A DNA stretch of 16,921 nt from SZUA-430 sp044375275 (GTDB lineage Bacteria; Pseudomonadota; Alphaproteobacteria; Micropepsales; Micropepsaceae): assembly GCA_044375275.1 (NCBI GenBank), contig JBILMZ010000058.1, forward strand, positions 1-16,921, read 5' to 3'. Within the stretch, counting starts at the first letter, position 1. Each line of letters begins with the position of its first letter. A model generated the notes under the pieces. The model saw only the letters and a program-made list of their open reading frames with translations. It searched no databases and was not told the DNA's origin. This document shows, one piece after another, positions 6,915 to 13,983 of this stretch. The translations under genes and the position numbers were made by a program.

Positions 6915-7306
6915 GCGAGTACAACGAAATCGAGTCGCCCGCCGCGCAGAGCCTCGGCAAGAAGGTCATCGAGACCGATCCGGCGCGCGGCTACATCAAG
7001 GCCTCCTATGTTGCCGGAGAAAACTTTGTCAACCGCGGCGGCCGCATCTTTGGTGGCTATCTCTGTGCGATGCTGGATTCGCTGTGCGGGCATGCCACGC
7101 GGCTCACGCATCGCGAGCCCAACACACCGCAGGTCACGCTTGAACTGAAAACCTCGTTCATTGGCCGTGCCGACGTGGGCACCTATATCGGCGAGGGGTG
7201 GGTGCGCCATCGCGGGAAGTCCATCGCGTTCGCGGAGGCCGAGCTGCGCAACGAGGCGGGCGAGGTCGTGGCGCGCGCGAGCGCAACGCTGAAAGTCGGC
7301 CTTTGA
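6911..7306 (+). CDS. Hot-dog fold thioesterase (PaaI-like)
   Basis: A 131-residue protein with the PaaI/4HBT signature: NRGGRIFGGYLCAMLDSLCG at 41-60, where the Asn, the Gly-Gly and Asp56 fit the catalytic and structural positions of acyl-CoA thioesterases. The strand VTLELKTSFIG (75-85) and a final ARASATLKV strand follow. It would hydrolyse an acyl-CoA or aryl-CoA; the acyl group cannot be inferred. The start is TTG at 6911, chosen because it overlaps the upstream TGA as TTGA and has AGGAG at 6896-6900, 10 bases upstream. No other in-frame start precedes the core motif. The stop overlaps the next start as TGATG. It lies in a coupled three-gene unit between a J-protein and an amidase, which says little about its substrate. 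Confidence 0.88.
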   Translation: MSEYNEIESPAAQSLGKKVIETDPARGYIKASYVAGENFVNRGGRIFGGYLCAMLDSLCGHATRLTHREPNTPQVTLELKTSFIGRADVGTYIGEGWVRHRGKSIAFAEAELRNEAGEVVARASATLKVGL

Positions 7307-8034
7307 TGCTGCGCCTTGTCCAGCGGCCATCGCCCAATTTCAATGAGCGCGTGGGCGTGGACGGTCCTGACATCCTGCTCATGCACTACACGGGCATGCA
7401 AAGTTGCGAAGCGGCCGTTCAGCGGCTGACCGATCCTGCGGCGCGCGTGAGCTCGCATTACACCATCGATGAAGATGGCACCGTTTATGTGCATGTCGAT
7501 GAAAGCCTGCGCGCCTGGCACGCCGGCGTTTCGCACTGGCGCGGCGCGACGGACATCAACTCGCGTTCCATCGGCATCGAGATCGTCAATCCCGGGCATG
7601 AGTTCGGCTATCGTGCGTTTCCCGGCGTGCAGATCGACGCGGTGATAGAGTTGAGCAAAGGGATCCTGTCGCGGCATGGCATTCCGGCGCGCAATGTCAT
7701 CGCGCACTCGGACATTGCTCCGGGCCGCAAGGAAGATCCGGGTGAGCTGTTTCCGTGGAAGCGGCTGGCGGGCGAGGGGATCGGCGTTTGGGTCGAGGTG
7801 CCGGCTGTCATTGGCGAGGCCTTGTCGCCCGGCGATTGCGGCGATGCCGTGCGCGCGCTGCAAATGGACCTGGCTGCGTATGGCTATGGGATTGATCCGA
7901 CTGGTGACTACGACGGACGCACACGCGACGTCGTCATCGCCTTCCAGCGCCACTTCCGTCCGGCGAAGTTCGACGGCGTGGCGGATGCGCAGACAAGGGA
8001 TGTGCTGCGGCGGTTGCTGGCGATGGTCGCTTAA
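7306..8034 (+). CDS. N-acetylmuramoyl-L-alanine amidase (AmpD/AmiD type) with peptidoglycan-binding domain
   Basis: A 242-residue zinc amidase that cleaves the bond between N-acetylmuramic (or anhydro-muramic) acid and L-alanine of muropeptides. The Amidase_2 domain spans about 20-160. The zinc ligands are His27 (LLMHYTG), His134 and Asp144 in the conserved HSDIAPGRKEDPG stretch, with Lys142 beside them and the IGIEIVN strand at 89-95. A PG_binding_1 domain follows at about 170-238. No signal peptide or lipobox is visible, which fits a cytoplasmic AmpD-like role in recycling. Two domains is the AmiD layout, however, whereas classical AmpD lacks the binding domain. The ATG at 7306 shares an A with the stop of the thioesterase gene. 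The longer frame from 7198 lies inside that gene and is rejected. A hairpin 8 bases past the stop belongs to the palindromic repeat and may end the transcript. Confidence 0.92.
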   Translation: MLRLVQRPSPNFNERVGVDGPDILLMHYTGMQSCEAAVQRLTDPAARVSSHYTIDEDGTVYVHVDESLRAWHAGVSHWRGATDINSRSIGIEIVNPGHEFGYRAFPGVQIDAVIELSKGILSRHGIPARNVIAHSDIAPGRKEDPGELFPWKRLAGEGIGVWVEVPAVIGEALSPGDCGDAVRALQMDLAAYGYGIDPTGDYDGRTRDVVIAFQRHFRPAKFDGVADAQTRDVLRRLLAMVA

Positions 8035-8041
8035 CGCTTCT

Positions 8042-8196
8042 CTCCCTCACGCATGTGAGGGAGTACCTGCGCACCGCAGGTGCTGCAGGGGAGGGAGTGC
8101 CCTCCGGTTGGGCTCGGCGCCAGTCACTCCATCCCCTGCAGCACGCCTTCGCTGACGCTCCGGCCTGCGCAGGGACTTCCTCACTTCGTGAGGAAG
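8042..8196. repeat. 155-bp palindromic intergenic element, second family
   Basis: The element has terminal hairpins. On the left, CTCCCTCAC pairs with GTGAGGGAG (8042-8050 with 8055-8063, loop GCAT). On the right, CTTCCTCAC pairs with GTGAGGAAG (8176-8184 with 8188-8196, loop TTC). The left end 8042-8073 is also an inverted copy of the right end 8166-8196. Inner arms 8080-8099 and 8125-8144 match at 19 of 20 positions, so the whole unit is one long imperfect palindrome. It occupies most of the gap between the amidase stop and rnpB. The first hairpin could end the upstream transcript. It shares no sequence with the element at 269-437 and encodes no credible protein. It is most likely a dispersed MITE- or REP-like repeat. 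Confidence 0.78.
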
Positions 8197-8237
8197 AGAA
8201 CGTGTTCAGCATTTTGCGGGTGAGTTGTTGCGTGCAC

Positions 8238-8269
8238 TTGACCTTGTGCCCGGTGCTGCTGCCTATACG
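8238..8269 (+). promoter_or_regulatory. Predicted rnpB promoter
   Basis: TTGACC (8238-8243) and TATACG (8264-8269) precede the RNA start by the expected 5-7 bases, and the discriminator CGTCCC is GC-rich. The hexamers are good but the 20-base spacer is longer than the usual 16-18, so one element may be misassigned. The location is supported mainly by the P1 helix of RNase P RNA beginning at 8274. Confidence 0.45.
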
Positions 8270-8273
8270 TCCC

Positions 8274-8660
<387 letters not shown>

Positions 8661-8695
8661 ACCCTTCGTTCCGAAAACGGCACCAGATCTCGTGG

Positions 8696-8715
8696 CGTTT
8701 AAGCTTTCTTAAGCG
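8696..8715. other. Hairpin containing a TTAA pair downstream of rnpB
   Basis: CGTTTAAG (8696-8703) pairs with CTTAAGCG (8708-8715) around a CTTT loop, with one G-T pair. No T run follows, so it is a poor intrinsic terminator. The same bases hold TTAA at 8699-8702 and 8709-8712, separated by six bases. That is one short of the TTAA-N7-TTAA site of the cell-cycle regulator CtrA. I cannot decide between an RNA 3' structure and a degenerate regulator site. Confidence 0.3.
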
Positions 8716-8783
8716 AGAGATAGTGGATCGTTCCGTCTCCATTCTAATATCGCACGAACCGTCTCATATTATTCGGTGCGCGG

Positions 8784-8792
8784 TTATGCACA
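8784..8792 (+). promoter_or_regulatory. Candidate DnaA box between rnpB and mraZ
   Basis: TTATGCACA fits the DnaA consensus TTATNCACA at every defined position and lies 51 bases upstream of the TTGACG in front of mraZ. A single match of this length is expected about once in a window of this size, so it is only a candidate. Confidence 0.25.
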
Positions 8793-8834
8793 GGTCAAAC
8801 GCTGCGTAAACCCTTGAATTTCCACGTAAAGGCG

Positions 8835-8863
8835 TTGACGCCCATGGTATCCCATGTTATCCC
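8835..8863 (+). promoter_or_regulatory. Putative mraZ (dcw operon) promoter
   Basis: TTGACG at 8835-8840 is a good -35. At 17 bases the -10 would be TATCCC (8858-8863), a weak match. It would give a leader of about 125 bases before the mraZ start. The MraZ boxes start right after the -35 and cover the spacer and -10, the layout expected of a repressor-controlled promoter. No better candidate is seen in 8866-8990. Confidence 0.4.
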
Positions 8864-8865
8864 AT
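8841..8865 (-). promoter_or_regulatory. MraZ operator: three TGGG boxes at 10-bp spacing
   Basis: On the plus strand CCCAT begins at 8841, 8851 and 8861. On the minus strand this reads TGGGA-N5-TGGGA-N5-TGGGC. It is the known MraZ target (TGGGN repeats with 5-base spacers on one face of the helix) and lies just upstream of mraZ itself. It implies autoregulation of the dcw operon by its first gene product. No fourth box is present at 8831 or 8871. Confidence 0.85.
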
Positions 8866-8995
8866 AAATGCGAGTGCGGGCGCGATGCCTGCTGTTGGGT
8901 GTTCACTTTGGCCTGCGTTCGGGGCCTTTTGACTTTGGGGTTCCTGCGAGGGTGGCCAGATCTTTCAGTTCCGCGCTGACGGCGAGGAGGGGGCA

Positions 8996-9469
8996 ATGAA
9001 ATTTGCCAAGCCCTTCCTTTCGACGTTCGTGAACAAGGTCGACGCCAAGGGCCGGGTGTCCGTTCCCGCGCGCTTCCGTGAAATCCTCGAGGGGCAAGGC
9101 GTGCGCGCCGTCTATGCGCGGGCTTCCACGTCGGGGCCTGCCATTGTCGCCGGTGGCCTGGACTGGATGGAGCAGCAGCATGCGGCTGTTGCTGCGCATG
9201 ACCCTTCCAGTGAAATCCATGATGACTTTGCCTATGCGCTTCTGGGCGACACGGTGGAACTCGGGGTCGACGGCGAAGGGCGTGTCGGCTTTCCGGAAGA
9301 CCTGATGCGTCATGCGGGACTTGAAGGTCAGGCGGCGTTTGTCGGCATGGGTGCCTATTTCGAGATCTGGGAGCCTCAGGCCCTCGAGCGGCGCAAGGTG
9401 CATGCGCGCCGGGCGACGGCAGAGCGTCGCGGCCAACTTCGCGTGCGTCCGGGTGAGGGTTCGCAATGA
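8996..9469 (+). CDS. mraZ: Transcriptional regulator MraZ
   Basis: A 157-residue DNA-binding protein with two AbrB-like half-domains, each carrying the DxxGR signature: DAKGR at 16-20 (followed by VSVPARFR) and DGEGR at 92-96 (followed by VGFP). MraZ forms ring-like oligomers that bind TGGG repeats upstream of its own gene, and such repeats lie at 8841-8865. It is the first gene of the dcw operon. The ATG at 8996 follows GAGGAGGGGG (8984-8993), a strong ribosome-binding site. The stop overlaps the start of rsmH as ATGA (9466-9469). The length is close to the family norm of about 150, with a short basic tail RATAERRGQLRVR at about 139-151. Nothing is missing. Confidence 0.97.
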   Translation: MKFAKPFLSTFVNKVDAKGRVSVPARFREILEGQGVRAVYARASTSGPAIVAGGLDWMEQQHAAVAAHDPSSEIHDDFAYALLGDTVELGVDGEGRVGFPEDLMRHAGLEGQAAFVGMGAYFEIWEPQALERRKVHARRATAERRGQLRVRPGEGSQ

Positions 9470-10455
9470 ACTCGACCATCCACCTTCCCGTCCTGCTGCA
9501 GGAAGTGCTCGACGCGCTTCGTCCTCGCGACGGCGATACAATTCTGGACGGTACGTTTGGTGGCGGCGGCTACACGAGATCAATCCTGCGCGCAGCGAAT
9601 TGCAAGGTCGTCGGACTTGATCGCGATCCGCTCGCAATCGAGCGCGGGAAAGAACTTGTTAGGGAATTTCCGGGCAGGCTCGTGCTGATCAACGGGACGT
9701 TCGGCTCGATGCAGGAATTGCTGGCTGCGCAGGAGATCGAAACGGTCGATGGGATCGTTCTCGACCTCGGAGTGTCCTCGGACCAGATTGAAGTCGCCGA
9801 GCGCGGCTTCTCGTTCCAGCAGGACGGGCCGCTCGACATGCGCATGGGCAATACCGGCATTTCGGCTGCAGGCGTCGTGAACAGCTACAGCGAGCAGGCG
9901 CTTGCCGGCATCATCTATGTCTATGGCGAAGAGATGAAGGCCAACTCGGTTGCGCGCGCCATCGTCGCCGCGCGCGCCAGGGGGGAGATCACCCGCACCG
10001 GTGAACTGGCTTCGATCTGCGCGCGTGCCGTTGGACGGCAGGCGAATGGCAATCATCCCGCGACGCGGACCTTTCAGGCGCTTCGCATCTACGTGAATGA
10101 TGAACTGGGAGAGCTCGCGCGCGGCCTGAATGCGGCCGAGAAGCTGCTCAAGCCGGGCGGGCGCCTGGTCATTGTCTCGTTCCATTCGCTTGAAGACCGC
10201 ATGGTCAAGCGCTTCCTGTCGGAACGCTGTGGCAAGACAGTCCAGACATCCCGCCACCTGCCGATGGTACCGGGTGCCGCGACGCCGGCGTCCTTTGACA
10301 TCTGCTCGAAGAAGGCCGTGGTTGCTTCGCGTGAAGAGCTTTCGCGCAATGCGCGTTCGCGTTCGGCGAAGCTGCGCTTTGCGACGCGCACCGTGCAGCC
10401 TGCCATTCCCTTTGATGCAATCAAGGCCGGCGTTCTTCCCGAGGTGCGGGCATGA
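9466..10455 (+). CDS. rsmH: 16S rRNA (cytosine-N4)-methyltransferase RsmH
   Basis: A 329-residue S-adenosylmethionine-dependent enzyme (also called MraW) that methylates N4 of C1402 in the 16S rRNA decoding centre. The diagnostic motifs are all present: HLPVLLQEVL at 6-15, the SAM-binding DGTFGGGGYT at 28-37, LDRDP at 51-55, DLGVSSDQ at 100-107, GFSFQQDGPLDMRM at about 114-127, RTFQALRIYVNDEL at 201-214 and FHSLEDR at 239-245. It is slightly longer than the E. coli protein of 313 residues. It is joined to mraZ and ftsL by ATGA overlaps on both sides, so translation is likely coupled along the operon. Confidence 0.97.
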   Translation: MNSTIHLPVLLQEVLDALRPRDGDTILDGTFGGGGYTRSILRAANCKVVGLDRDPLAIERGKELVREFPGRLVLINGTFGSMQELLAAQEIETVDGIVLDLGVSSDQIEVAERGFSFQQDGPLDMRMGNTGISAAGVVNSYSEQALAGIIYVYGEEMKANSVARAIVAARARGEITRTGELASICARAVGRQANGNHPATRTFQALRIYVNDELGELARGLNAAEKLLKPGGRLVIVSFHSLEDRMVKRFLSERCGKTVQTSRHLPMVPGAATPASFDICSKKAVVASREELSRNARSRSAKLRFATRTVQPAIPFDAIKAGVLPEVRA

Positions 10456-10856
10456 AACGCGCCGTCGGTCTTCTGGGAACCATCCTCCTCGTCATGCTGA
10501 TCTTCGGCCTTTACATGGGCGTGCATCAGGTGAAGGCGCAGGAGAAGAAGCTCAAGGACCTCGAGCTCCAGATTGCGCAGGAAGCGGAGGGCATCCGGGT
10601 GCTCAAGGCTGACTGGTCGTATTTCAACCAGCCTGAGCGCCTGCAGTCGCTGGCCCGTCAGCGCCTCAAGCTGATGCCGACGTCGCCGTCCCAGATCGTC
10701 ATCATGGCAAACCTGCCCGAGCGCGACCCCCATGCGCAGCCGGATGTGAAAGCCATCCAGCCGTCGCAGTTGCCGTTCCGCGCCTCCGAGGCCGCGCCCC
10801 TCGACATGCCCTCATCGATCCCCTCGAAGGGGCCTACCACACAGGTGTCTCCGTGA
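10452..10856 (+). CDS. ftsL: Cell division protein FtsL
   Basis: A 134-residue bitopic divisome protein. It has one membrane segment at about 5-24 (VGLLGTILLVMLIFGLYMGV), a heptad-like coiled coil at about 28-50 (KAQEKKLKDLELQIAQEAEGI) and the alphaproteobacterial signature LKADWSYFNQPERLQSLA at 51-68. FtsL binds FtsB and FtsQ and helps activate FtsW and FtsI at mid-cell. Identification rests on this topology and on its place between rsmH and ftsI. The tail from about 80 to 134 is proline-rich and low in complexity, and longer than in short FtsL proteins. It starts at an ATGA overlap with rsmH and ends at a GTGA overlap with ftsI. Confidence 0.92.
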   Translation: MKRAVGLLGTILLVMLIFGLYMGVHQVKAQEKKLKDLELQIAQEAEGIRVLKADWSYFNQPERLQSLARQRLKLMPTSPSQIVIMANLPERDPHAQPDVKAIQPSQLPFRASEAAPLDMPSSIPSKGPTTQVSP

Positions 10857-12532
10857 GCCTGGAAGAAAACTTCAAGCGGCAGGCTGATGCACGCGGCGCC
10901 CTCGCCAAGACACGACAACGCCTTTCGTTTGCGATGACGGCATTCTCGGTGCTGTTCGTGCTGCTGTTCGGGCGGCTGGTTGAAGTTTCCGTGCTGCGCG
11001 AGCCGGCCGGTGCCAGGGCCGCGCGCGTGGAAAGTGAAACATCCTACTACAGGGCCGACATCGTCGACCGGAAGGGTGAAATTCTTGCCACCGACTTGCA
11101 GGGTGCGTCGCTCTATGCCGATGCGCGCGTGATCTGGGATCCTGCCGAAGCAGCGCGTGACCTGCAAAAGGTCCTGCCTGGTCTCAACGTCGAAACAGTG
11201 ACGCGCAGGCTCTCGACCCGCCAGGCGTTTGTCTGGATCAAGCGAAACATCAGTCCGGGCCAGCAGGAGGCCGTCCGCCAACTGGGGCTGCCCGGGTTTT
11301 CGTTCAAGCAGGAGCCGCGCCGGGTCTATCCCAATGGGCGAACCGCATCGCACGTCCTGGGCTATGTCAGCGTGGACAACCACGGGCTGGCCGGCATCGA
11401 ACGTGGCGCTGAAGACCTTGTGATCGAGCGACGCAACAAGGGCGGTGTCGTTGAGCTGTCCCTCGATCTCCGCGTGCAGCACGTACTTGAGGATGAGCTG
11501 TCCGCGGCCATTGCAGGCTTCAGGGCCAAGGCCGCGTCTGGTGTCGTGATGGATGTCAACAATGGCGAAGTGCTGGCGCTCAGTTCGCTGCCCGACTTTG
11601 ATCCCAACGATCCCGGATCAGCTGCCAAGAATGCCCTGTTCAATCGCACCACGCTCGGCGTCTTCGAGATGGGGTCGACCTTCAAAATCTTCACGGCGGC
11701 GTCCGCGCTGGATTCCGGCAAAGTCACAATGGCGTCACAGTACGACACGAGCGCGCCGCTCTCTGTCGGCCAATACACGATCGCCGACTTCCATCCCGAG
11801 AACCGCATGCTCTCCATTCCGGAGGTGCTCATGTTCTCGTCAAACATAGGCGCGGCCAGGATTGCGACCGAAGCCGGACCTGAAGTGCAGCGCTCCTATT
11901 TCACGAGGCTCGGCCTGCTCGGTCCTGTTCCTTTCGAGATCAAGGAGCTTGGAACCCCGCTGCTTCCCAAGCGCTGGGGCGAGCTCGAAGTCATGACCAC
12001 GTCCTATGGTCATGGCATCGCGGTGTCCCCGCTTCACATGGCGGCAGCTGCGTCTGCCATCGTCAATGGCGGGAAATACATCCGGCCCACCATTCTCAAG
12101 CGGGAAGGGCGTGGGGTCATTCCCCATACGCGCGTCATCTCGGAAGAAACGAGTTCCCGGATGCGTGAAATGCTGCGCATGGTCGTGACGCAGGGTACCG
12201 GCGGCAAGGCTGACGTTCCGGGCTATCCGGTTGGCGGAAAGACCGGAACTGCCGAAAAGACGGTCGGCAAGGGTTATGACGAGAAAAGCCTTGTGACCTC
12301 TTTTGTAGGCGTTTTCCCTGCAAAAGCGCCGCTTTATCTCGTGCTGGTGGTGCTCGACGAGCCCCAGCCCAGTGAGGCCACGCACGGATTTGCCTCTGCA
12401 GGCTGGACTGCCGCTCCGACAGCGGGCAAAGTCATTGCCCGCATTGCACCGATGCTGAACGTGCCGGTCGCCCCGATTGAACCTTCAAAGGGTGCGCCGA
12501 CGACACTCGCATCCTACGAGGAACTTCGCTGA
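10853..12532 (+). CDS. ftsI: Division-specific peptidoglycan transpeptidase FtsI (PBP3)
   Basis: A 559-residue class B penicillin-binding protein that cross-links septal peptidoglycan in the periplasm, partnering FtsW. A short cytoplasmic N-terminus is followed by a membrane anchor at about 24-42 (LSFAMTAFSVLFVLLFG). The pedestal domain contains RADIVDRKGEILATDL at about 67-82. The transpeptidase motifs are all intact: the active-site Ser275 in STFK (275-278), SSN at 329-331 and KTGT at 463-466. The start is GTG at 10853, inside the last codons of ftsL (GTGA), so the two are coupled. The length is normal for alphaproteobacteria. It would be the target of divisome-specific beta-lactams such as aztreonam, by family knowledge. 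Confidence 0.97.
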   Translation: MSLEENFKRQADARGALAKTRQRLSFAMTAFSVLFVLLFGRLVEVSVLREPAGARAARVESETSYYRADIVDRKGEILATDLQGASLYADARVIWDPAEAARDLQKVLPGLNVETVTRRLSTRQAFVWIKRNISPGQQEAVRQLGLPGFSFKQEPRRVYPNGRTASHVLGYVSVDNHGLAGIERGAEDLVIERRNKGGVVELSLDLRVQHVLEDELSAAIAGFRAKAASGVVMDVNNGEVLALSSLPDFDPNDPGSAAKNALFNRTTLGVFEMGSTFKIFTAASALDSGKVTMASQYDTSAPLSVGQYTIADFHPENRMLSIPEVLMFSSNIGAARIATEAGPEVQRSYFTRLGLLGPVPFEIKELGTPLLPKRWGELEVMTTSYGHGIAVSPLHMAAAASAIVNGGKYIRPTILKREGRGVIPHTRVISEETSSRMREMLRMVVTQGTGGKADVPGYPVGGKTGTAEKTVGKGYDEKSLVTSFVGVFPAKAPLYLVLVVLDEPQPSEATHGFASAGWTAAPTAGKVIARIAPMLNVPVAPIEPSKGAPTTLASYEELR

Positions 12533-12536
12533 AGAC

Positions 12537-13982
12537 ATGCGCCTGAGCGTCCTCGCCGGGTTTGCTCCATCAGGGAGCGATCCCGATATCACAGGTTTGA
12601 CGGCTGACAGTCGAGCAGTGAAGCCCGGCTTCCTGTTTGCGGCGCTGCCTGGCGCCAAGGCGGATGGTGCAACCTTCGCCAGGGATGCCATTGCAAAAGG
12701 GGCTGTGGCTGTGCTCGGACCGCCTGCACTCAAGGGCGTGCTCGGCGATGTGCCCTGCATTATTGACGACAATCCGCGCCTGCGGCTGGCACAGCTTGCA
12801 GCGCGCTTTCACCCACGCCAGCCTGCCACCATCGTTGCCGTTACCGGCACAAACGGCAAGACCTCGGTTGCCTCGTTCACACGGCAGATCTGGGCAGCGC
12901 TTGGCGAGAAGGCGGCAAGCTTCGGGACGGTCGGTGTTGTGTCCCCATCGGGTACCCTTCCGTTGAGCCATACCACTCCGGACCCGGTCGAGATCCATCG
13001 GCTGCTTGACGCGCTTGCAGGCGAAGGCGTGACGCATGCAGCATTCGAGTCATCCAGCCACGGACTGGCGCAGTATCGCGTCGATGGTGTGCGGCTGCGA
13101 GCGGCCGGGTTCACCAACCTGACGCGTGACCATCTCGACTATCATGCAACGTTCGAGGCTTACCGGCAGGCGAAACTTCGCCTCTTCACGGAGGTGCTTC
13201 CGGCGGATGGTGTTGCCGTCATCAATGCTGACAGTTCCGAGGCAGCACACTTCGTTGAGGCCGCGCGCTTGCGAGGCCAGGCGTTGCTTCGCGTCGGCGT
13301 GCAGGGTGACGAATTGCGCATGGTCGCCCGACAACCGAGTGGCGATGGCCAGGAAGTGACGGTCTCCTGGGCTGGTCAACGCCATGCATTCAGATTGCCT
13401 CTCGCGGGCGAGTTCCAGGCGTCGAATGCGCTTGTTGCGGCAGGTCTCGTGCTTGCGTGCGGTGCTGATGCCGGGTCTGTCTTTTCGGCGCTGGCGCGTC
13501 TGGCGGGTGCAGCCGGACGGCTTGAGAAAATCGGAACTTCAGCCGCGGGCGTTCCCGTCTATGTCGACTATGCCCATACGCCTGATGCGCTGGAGACGGT
13601 GCTCAAGGCGCTGCGTCCGCATACGGCCGGGCGTTTGTGGGTGGTCTTCGGCTGTGGCGGCGACCGTGACGCCGGGAAGCGACCGCTCATGGGTGAGGCG
13701 GCGCGCGTCCTTGCGGACCGCGTGATCGTGACGGATGACAATCCGCGGACCGAAGATGCGTCGATGATCCGTGCAGCTGTGCTCAAGGGCGCGACGGGCG
13801 CGACTGAAATCGCGGATCGTGCGCAGGCCATCGCCGCTGCCGTCACGGGTGCGCAGGCCGGTGATGTGGTTGTCATCGCAGGCAAGGGACACGAGTCGGG
13901 GCAGATCGTCGGCCATGTCGTGCTGCCTTTCAATGATGCAGATGAAGTGCGGGCCGTGATTGGCCGAACAGGGAAAGCGTGA
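12537..13982 (+). CDS. murE: UDP-MurNAc-L-Ala-D-Glu:meso-diaminopimelate ligase MurE
   Basis: A 481-residue cytoplasmic ATP-dependent ligase that adds the third stem-peptide residue. The ATP-binding motif TGTNGKTS is at 103-110, the substrate motif TTPDP at 146-150, the lysine that is normally carbamylated is Lys213 (YRQAKLRLF), and DNPR is at 401-404. DNPR selects meso-diaminopimelate rather than lysine, so the wall is of the Gram-negative type. I set the start at the ATG at 12537, four bases after the ftsI stop, with GAGGAA upstream. The frame is open further back to 12477, but that extra 20-residue stretch (MNLQRVRRR...) lies inside ftsI and does not fit the family. Confidence 0.97.
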   Translation: MRLSVLAGFAPSGSDPDITGLTADSRAVKPGFLFAALPGAKADGATFARDAIAKGAVAVLGPPALKGVLGDVPCIIDDNPRLRLAQLAARFHPRQPATIVAVTGTNGKTSVASFTRQIWAALGEKAASFGTVGVVSPSGTLPLSHTTPDPVEIHRLLDALAGEGVTHAAFESSSHGLAQYRVDGVRLRAAGFTNLTRDHLDYHATFEAYRQAKLRLFTEVLPADGVAVINADSSEAAHFVEAARLRGQALLRVGVQGDELRMVARQPSGDGQEVTVSWAGQRHAFRLPLAGEFQASNALVAAGLVLACGADAGSVFSALARLAGAAGRLEKIGTSAAGVPVYVDYAHTPDALETVLKALRPHTAGRLWVVFGCGGDRDAGKRPLMGEAARVLADRVIVTDDNPRTEDASMIRAAVLKGATGATEIADRAQAIAAAVTGAQAGDVVVIAGKGHESGQIVGHVVLPFNDADEVRAVIGRTGKA

Positions 13983-13983
13983 C

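Noticed and set aside
8929..8962. TTGACT at 8929-8934 as an alternative mraZ promoter
   Set aside because: No -10-like hexamer lies 16-18 bases downstream, and the MraZ operator sits much further upstream.
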